NCBI RefSeq assembly: GCF_015291645.1
Contig: NZ_CP030055.1
Location: 1,488,001 to 1,552,000 of the forward strand
Reading direction: 5' to 3'
Length of the DNA: 64,000 nucleotides
From: Bradyrhizobium sp. CCBAU 53340
Lineage (GTDB): Bacteria > Pseudomonadota > Alphaproteobacteria > Rhizobiales > Xanthobacteraceae
The notes beneath the pieces were generated by a model. The model saw nothing but the letters and a program-made list of their open reading frames with translations. It was not told the origin of the DNA and did not search any database. Both the position numbers and the translations under genes were made by a program. Positions 59,930-64,000 of this stretch are shown piece by piece. Positions within the stretch are counted from its first letter, which is position 1, and every line of letters starts with the position of its first letter.

Positions 59930-61336
59930 ATGCTGCTGTTGCTTGGCGGTTTTCTCATCCTGATGCTGCTCGGCGTTCCCGTGGCGATTGCCATGGCCGC
60001 GTCCTCGCTGCTCTACATCCTGGTCAGCGGCGTGACGCCCGACGTCACGCTCGCGCAGCGCATGATCGCGGGCGTCGAGAGCTTTCCGCTGCTCGCCGTG
60101 CCGTTCTTCATCCTGGCCGGCAATCTCATGAACATCGCCGGCGTCACCGGACGCATCTACAAATTCGCGGTCGCGCTTGTGGGGTGGATGCGCGGCGGTC
60201 TCGGCCACGTCAACATCATCGGTTCCGTGATCTTCTCCGGCATGTCCGGCACCGCGATCGCGGATGCCGCCGGTCTCGGCACCATCGAGATCAAGGCGAT
60301 GAAGGACCACGGCTACACCACCGAGTTCTCGGTCGGCGTCACCGCGGCCTCGGCCACGCTCGGGCCGATCATTCCGCCGTCGCTGCCCTTCGTGATCTAC
60401 GGCATGATGGCCAACGTCTCGATCGGTGCGCTGTTCTTGGGCGGCGTCATTCCCGGCATCGTCATGACGCTGCTGATGATGGCCACCGTCACCTATTTCG
60501 CGCACCGGAACAAATGGGGCAGCGATACGCCGTTCTCCTGGTCGCAGCTCGGCTCGGCCGGCCTCGAAATCGTCATCGTGTTCTCGTTCCCGCTGGCGAT
60601 CTGGCTGATGGTGCTGGCCGGGATGTCGACCAACCTGGCCGTCGTCATCGGGCTCGGCGCGCTGCTCGCGATCGACTGGTACTTCGACTTCTCGGCGGTG
60701 ATGGCGCTGATGGCGCCCGTCATCCTGATCGGCGGCATGACGCTCGGCTGGTTCACGCCGACCGAAGCCGCCGTCGCGGCGGTGATCTGGTCGCTGTTTC
60801 TCGGCCTCGTGCGCTACCGCACCATGACCTTGAAGACCGTGGCGAAGGCGACCTTCGACACCATCGAGACCACAGCCTCGGTCCTCTTCATCGTCACCGC
60901 AGCCTCGATCTTCGCCTGGCTGCTGACGGTGTCGCAGGCGGCCCAGCTGCTCTCGGACTGGATGCTCAGCATCACCCACAACAAATGGGTGTTCCTGGCG
61001 CTCGCCAACGTGTTGATCCTGTTCGTCGGCTGCTTCATCGACACCACGGCCGCGATCACCATTCTGGTGCCGATCCTGCTGCCGATCGTGCTCAAGCTCG
61101 GGATCGACCCGATCCATTTCGGCTTGATCATGACGCTGAACCTGATGATCGGCCTGTTGCACCCGCCGCTCGGCATGGTGCTGTTCGTGCTCGCGCGCGT
61201 GGCAAAGCTCTCGGTCGAGCGAACGACGGTGGCGATCCTGCCTTGGCTGGTGCCGCTGCTGCTCGCGTTGATCGCGATCACCTACATTCCCGACCTGACC
61301 CTCTGGCTGCCGAAATACATGGGACTCTCCAAATGA
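59930..61336 (+). CDS. dctM: TRAP transporter large permease DctM
   Basis: A 468-residue protein with about 12 helices that couples uptake to sodium or proton entry. Family motifs include FFILAGNLMNIAGVTGRIYK, SGTAIADAAGLGTIEIKAMK and FVGCFIDTTAAITILVPILL. The ATG at 59930 is chosen, with AAGGG nine bases upstream; a TTG at 59915 would overlap dctQ. It overlaps the next gene by four bases. Confidence 0.94.
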   Translation: MLLLLGGFLILMLLGVPVAIAMAASSLLYILVSGVTPDVTLAQRMIAGVESFPLLAVPFFILAGNLMNIAGVTGRIYKFAVALVGWMRGGLGHVNIIGSVIFSGMSGTAIADAAGLGTIEIKAMKDHGYTTEFSVGVTAASATLGPIIPPSLPFVIYGMMANVSIGALFLGGVIPGIVMTLLMMATVTYFAHRNKWGSDTPFSWSQLGSAGLEIVIVFSFPLAIWLMVLAGMSTNLAVVIGLGALLAIDWYFDFSAVMALMAPVILIGGMTLGWFTPTEAAVAAVIWSLFLGLVRYRTMTLKTVAKATFDTIETTASVLFIVTAASIFAWLLTVSQAAQLLSDWMLSITHNKWVFLALANVLILFVGCFIDTTAAITILVPILLPIVLKLGIDPIHFGLIMTLNLMIGLLHPPLGMVLFVLARVAKLSVERTTVAILPWLVPLLLALIAITYIPDLTLWLPKYMGLSK

Positions 61337-62382
61337 CCTCGACCTTTCTCGCCGCAACGCTGTTCGGGCCCGAAGATCTGCGCATGGTGGAGCATCCGCT
61401 TCCCAAGCTCACCGAGGGCATGGTCCGCATCCGCTTCGGTGCCGGCGGCATCTGCGGCTCGGACATGCACTACTTCCGTCACGCCCGGACCGGCGACTTC
61501 GTGGTGAAGTCGCCGCTGGTGCTTGGTCATGAGATCTCGGGCGAGGTCGTGGAGATCGCGGGCTCCGCGGCGAGCCTGAAGATCGGCGACCGCGTCGCTG
61601 TCAATCCGTCGCGCTGGTGCGGCCATTGCGGCGCCTGCCGTGAGGGCCGGCAGAACCTCTGCGAGAACATCTACTTCATGGGCTCGGCGTCGAAGACGCC
61701 GCACATGCAGGGCGGCTTTGCGAACTATTTCGACGCGGTGCCCGCGCAGTGCGTCAAGATTCCCGATCATGTCTCCTACCAGGCCGCTGCGCTGGCCGAG
61801 CCGCTCGCGGTCTGCCTGCACGCGGTGGCACGTGCCGGCAACATCGAGGGCAAGCGCGGCATCATCTTCGGTGCCGGCCCGATCGGGCTGCTGACCATGC
61901 TGGCCGCGCGTCGCGCCGGGATGGCGGACATTACGGTGGCCGACATCGCGCCGGCGCCGCTCGCCTTCGCGACACGGCTCGGCGCCTCGCATGTCGAGAA
62001 CGTGTCCAGCGGCGAAGAGGGCCTGAAAGCGCAGGCCGCCGCGCGCCCCTACGATGTTGCGTTCGAGGTCTCGGGCACGGCTGCGGGTCTTGCCAGTGCG
62101 ATCGGGATCGTGCGGCGCGGCGGCGTGGTGGTGCAGATCGGCAATCTGCCGGGCGGCCAAATTCCGACGCCGTCGAACGCGGTGATGGCCAAGGAGATCG
62201 ACCTGCGCGGCTCGTTCCGCTTCGGCCTCGAATTCATGACGGCGGTGGAACTGATCGGCGCCGGCAGCGTCGACGTGCTGTCGCTGGTCACCGCCGAGCG
62301 GCCGCTGTCGACCGCGCCGGATGCGCTGCGGCTGGCGCTCGACCGCTCGCAGAGCGTCAAGGTCGTGCTGACCGCAAATTGA
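61333..62382 (+). CDS. Zinc-dependent sugar-acid dehydrogenase (L-idonate 5-dehydrogenase-like)
   Basis: A 349-residue medium-chain dehydrogenase. The catalytic zinc ligands are in GICGSDMHYF and LVLGHEISGEV. The structural zinc loop is CGHCGACREGRQNLC and the NAD motif is GAGPIGLL. The best family fit is L-idonate 5-dehydrogenase. In this operon, oxidation of L-gulonate to D-fructuronate would feed the UxuB- and UxuA-like enzymes. The long reading frame upstream of 61333 is only a shadow of dctM. Confidence 0.9.
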   Translation: MTSTFLAATLFGPEDLRMVEHPLPKLTEGMVRIRFGAGGICGSDMHYFRHARTGDFVVKSPLVLGHEISGEVVEIAGSAASLKIGDRVAVNPSRWCGHCGACREGRQNLCENIYFMGSASKTPHMQGGFANYFDAVPAQCVKIPDHVSYQAAALAEPLAVCLHAVARAGNIEGKRGIIFGAGPIGLLTMLAARRAGMADITVADIAPAPLAFATRLGASHVENVSSGEEGLKAQAAARPYDVAFEVSGTAAGLASAIGIVRRGGVVVQIGNLPGGQIPTPSNAVMAKEIDLRGSFRFGLEFMTAVELIGAGSVDVLSLVTAERPLSTAPDALRLALDRSQSVKVVLTAN

Positions 62383-62394
62383 CTTTTGTTTGAC

Positions 62395-62438
62395 GCGTTT
62401 TCTTCACGCGAACCGGTATCTACTTCGCTCGAAAACGC
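62395..62438. repeat. Palindromic intergenic repeat before uxuA
   Basis: GCGTTTTC (62395-62402) faces GAAAACGC (62431-62438), with CGCGAA and TTCGC pairing inside. This sequence resembles a common short intergenic repeat of Bradyrhizobium and may act as a hairpin in the mRNA between the dehydrogenase gene and uxuA. Confidence 0.7.
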
Positions 62439-62453
62439 TTTGGGAGAGAGCCC

Positions 62454-63644
62454 ATGATGCTCGAAGGGTGGCGCTGGTACGGGCCCGATGATCCTGTCTC
62501 GCTCGACGATGTCCGCCAGGCCGGGGCGACGGACATTGTCTCGGCGTTGCATCAGGTGCCGATCGGGGAGGCCTGGACGCGCAAGGCGGTCGAGGAACGC
62601 AAGAACTTCATCGAGAACGGCCAGCCGGGCCGCTCGCAATTGACTTGGTCGGTGGTGGAATCGATTCCGATCCCCGACGACGTCAAGCGTCTCGGGGGCC
62701 AGGCAACGAAGTCCATCGAGGCGTGGATCGCGAGCCTGGAGGCCGTCGCCGCCTCCGGCATCAAGATCATCTGCTACAACTTCATGCCTGTGGTCGACTG
62801 GTGCCGCACTGACCTTGAATGGGAGCTGCCGAACGGCGCCCGCGCCATGCGCTTCGACCAGGATCGCTTTGCGGCATTCGAGCTGCATATTCTGAAGCGG
62901 CCGGCCGCGGTTCAGGAATACTCGCCTGAGCAGCAGGCGCGTGCGAAAGCGCTGTTCGAGAAGATGAGCCAGGCCGACATCGACTATCTCGTCATGGTGA
63001 TCGCCAGTGCGCTGCCGGGCTCGACCACCGAGCCGATGACGATCCCGCAATTCCGCGACCGGCTGGAGACTTATCGCGACATCACGCCAAAAATCCTGCG
63101 GCGGCATCTGGCTGAATTTCTCGCGCGCGCGACGCCGGTTGCCGAGCAGCTCGGCGTGTCGCTGACGCTGCATCCGGACGACCCGCCGCGACCCCTGTTC
63201 GGCCTGCCGCGCATTGCCTCTTCGGCCGACGACTATCAGGCGCTGTTCGATGCCGTGCCGTCGAAGGCCAACGGCATCTGCCTGTGCACCGGCTCGCTCG
63301 GCGTGCGGCCTGAGAATAATCTGCCCGAAATGGCCGAACGTTTCGGCCCGCGCATTGCCTTTGCGCATCTGCGCGCCACCAAGCGCGAGGCCGATGGCTT
63401 GTCCTTCCACGAGTCCGACCATCTCGACGGCGACGTCGACATGGTCGCGGTGCTCAAGGCGCTGCTGAAGGAGAACGCGCGGCGGTCACCGGACAACAGG
63501 ATCGTGTTCCGCCCCGATCACGGGCACCGCATGCTGGACGATCTCGCCGCCACCAAGCGCACCAATCCCGGCTACACCGCAATCGGCCGCCTGCGCGGCC
63601 TTGCGGAGCTGCGCGGTGCGATCAGGGCGATCGGGCATCGGTGA
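62454..63644 (+). CDS. uxuA: D-mannonate dehydratase UxuA
   Basis: A 396-residue enzyme that dehydrates D-mannonate to 2-keto-3-deoxy-D-gluconate. The N-terminus MMLEGWRWYGPDDPVSLDDV and segments ICYNFMPVVDWCRTDLEWEL, LHPDDPPRPLFGLPRI and RPDHGHRML are typical of the family. Its histidines and cysteines bind the metal. The Shine-Dalgarno GGGAGAGAG is about seven bases upstream. It ends the sugar-acid locus. Confidence 0.95.
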   Translation: MMLEGWRWYGPDDPVSLDDVRQAGATDIVSALHQVPIGEAWTRKAVEERKNFIENGQPGRSQLTWSVVESIPIPDDVKRLGGQATKSIEAWIASLEAVAASGIKIICYNFMPVVDWCRTDLEWELPNGARAMRFDQDRFAAFELHILKRPAAVQEYSPEQQARAKALFEKMSQADIDYLVMVIASALPGSTTEPMTIPQFRDRLETYRDITPKILRRHLAEFLARATPVAEQLGVSLTLHPDDPPRPLFGLPRIASSADDYQALFDAVPSKANGICLCTGSLGVRPENNLPEMAERFGPRIAFAHLRATKREADGLSFHESDHLDGDVDMVAVLKALLKENARRSPDNRIVFRPDHGHRMLDDLAATKRTNPGYTAIGRLRGLAELRGAIRAIGHR

Positions 63645-63659
63645 GGGGGACAAAGCTCC

Positions 63660-63885
63660 ATCCACGTCGTCATTGCGAGGAGCCGTTGTGACGAAGCAAT
63701 GACCCGGAGGCTTGTCGCAGGTATGACCGTCACCCTGAGGTGCGCGCCCTGGGGCGCAGCGCGCCGCAGGGCGAGTCTCGAAGGGCGACGGCCCGGCTGG
63801 AGCAATTCGGCCGTTCATCCTTCGAGGCTCCCAGCGCGATGCTGTGCGCATCGCGCCGTTCGCGCCTCAGGATGACGGAGCTGCT
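63660..63885. repeat. Cluster of dispersed intergenic repeats
   Basis: Three units follow uxuA. CGTCATTGCGAGGAGC near 63,669 is related to the long inverted repeat at 11,001. A second unit around CCCTGAGGTGCGCGCC and CTCGAAGGGCGACGG lies at 63,735-63,795. A CATCCTTCGAGGCTC and CCTCAGGATGACGG unit lies at 63,816-63,878 and is related to the repeat at 59,141. No gene is present in between. Confidence 0.75.
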
Positions 63886-63892
63886 AGTTTCG

Positions 63893-64000
63893 CTAGTTCG
63901 CCCGCTTCTTCCCCAGCCACGCCAATATCATCTCCACGATCTGCGTCCGGCTCCTCGCCAGCACCTTGGGCTCGCTGAGATCGCGGTCGAACAGGGCGCC
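63893..64000 (-). CDS. C-terminal end of an unidentified protein (5' end outside window)
   Basis: Read on the minus strand from the window edge, 35 codons remain open and end with TAG at 63893-63895. The peptide (GALFDRDLSEPKVLARSRTQ, then VEMILAWLGKKRAN) looks like a real helical C-terminus. The family cannot be told from so little. Confidence 0.6.
   Translation of the reverse strand, partial: GALFDRDLSEPKVLARSRTQIVEMILAWLGKKRAN

Noticed and set aside
60184..62382. Single 732-codon frame that would fuse a novel N-terminal region to the IdnD-like dehydrogenase
   Set aside because: The first part is the wrong frame of dctM. The real dehydrogenase starts at ATG 61333, overlapping the dctM stop.
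1..64000. CRISPR arrays, insertion sequences, prophage, tRNA or rRNA genes
   Set aside because: I saw no regularly spaced repeats, transposase or integrase, phage genes or tRNA-like cloverleaf. The repeats found are scattered palindromes.

Overview
The window comes from a high-GC alphaproteobacterium, almost certainly a Bradyrhizobium or a close relative. The evidence is the codon bias, the Bradyrhizobium-style dispersed hairpin repeats, the rhizobial motility genes motC, motE, flaF and flbT, and an FtcR/LafR-type master regulator. Its core is a nearly complete gene set for one flagellum of the lateral (LafR-controlled) type, about 12.4-50.6 kb. No chemotaxis genes are present.

Layout. 1-4.4 kb: a branched-chain amino-acid-type ABC importer (partial binding protein, fused LivH-LivM permease, LivG, LivF). 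4.4-10 kb: a NiCoT nickel/cobalt transporter, a HerA/DUF87-like ATPase, a small hypothetical gene, a frameshifted Acg/nitroreductase-like gene and a ketopantoate reductase-like gene. 10-12.4 kb: noncoding DNA with dispersed repeats and a MarR-family gene. 12.4-15.3 kb (minus strand): fliI, flgF and a DUF1217 gene. 15.4-26.6 kb (plus): motA-fliM-DUF6468-fliN-fliG-flhB, then flgB-flgC-fliE-flgG-flgA-flgI-motE-flgH-fliL-fliP. 26.8-30.1 kb: three tandem flagellin genes. 30.4-47.4 kb: fliF, a fliH-like gene, motB, motC, fliK, a lytic transglycosylase, flgE, flgK, flgL, flaF, flbT, flgD, fliQ, flhA, fliR, a fliJ-like gene, a rod-binding protein gene, a flgN-like gene and a possible second FliL-like gene. 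The operon ends at a terminator that faces lafR. 49-50.6 kb: an unknown one-TM protein and a second MarR gene paralogous to the first. 51-57 kb: an MFS transporter, a dienelactone hydrolase, an epimerase, a HAD phosphatase and an NTF2-like protein. 55.7-63.6 kb: a sugar-acid locus (mannitol dehydrogenase family/UxuB-like, GntR regulator, TRAP transporter, IdnD-like dehydrogenase, UxuA) that would take L-gulonate or D-mannonate to 2-keto-3-deoxygluconate. The window ends inside an unidentified minus-strand gene.

The most interesting signals are regulatory. All three flagellin genes carry the same leader of about 105-110 nt. Its first stem is kept by compensatory base changes, a second hairpin is invariant, and a conserved strand is complementary to each gene's own Shine-Dalgarno sequence. 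This is a good candidate for the RNA target of FlbT, encoded in the same cluster. A second signal is a promoter-like motif (core GCYTCGCGCAAG) upstream of each inferred flagellar transcription unit except lafR, mostly 32-46 nt before the start codon. It also precedes the unknown gene at 49,059, which draws that gene into the regulon. The two MarR paralogues that bracket the cluster share a C-terminal four-cysteine signature.
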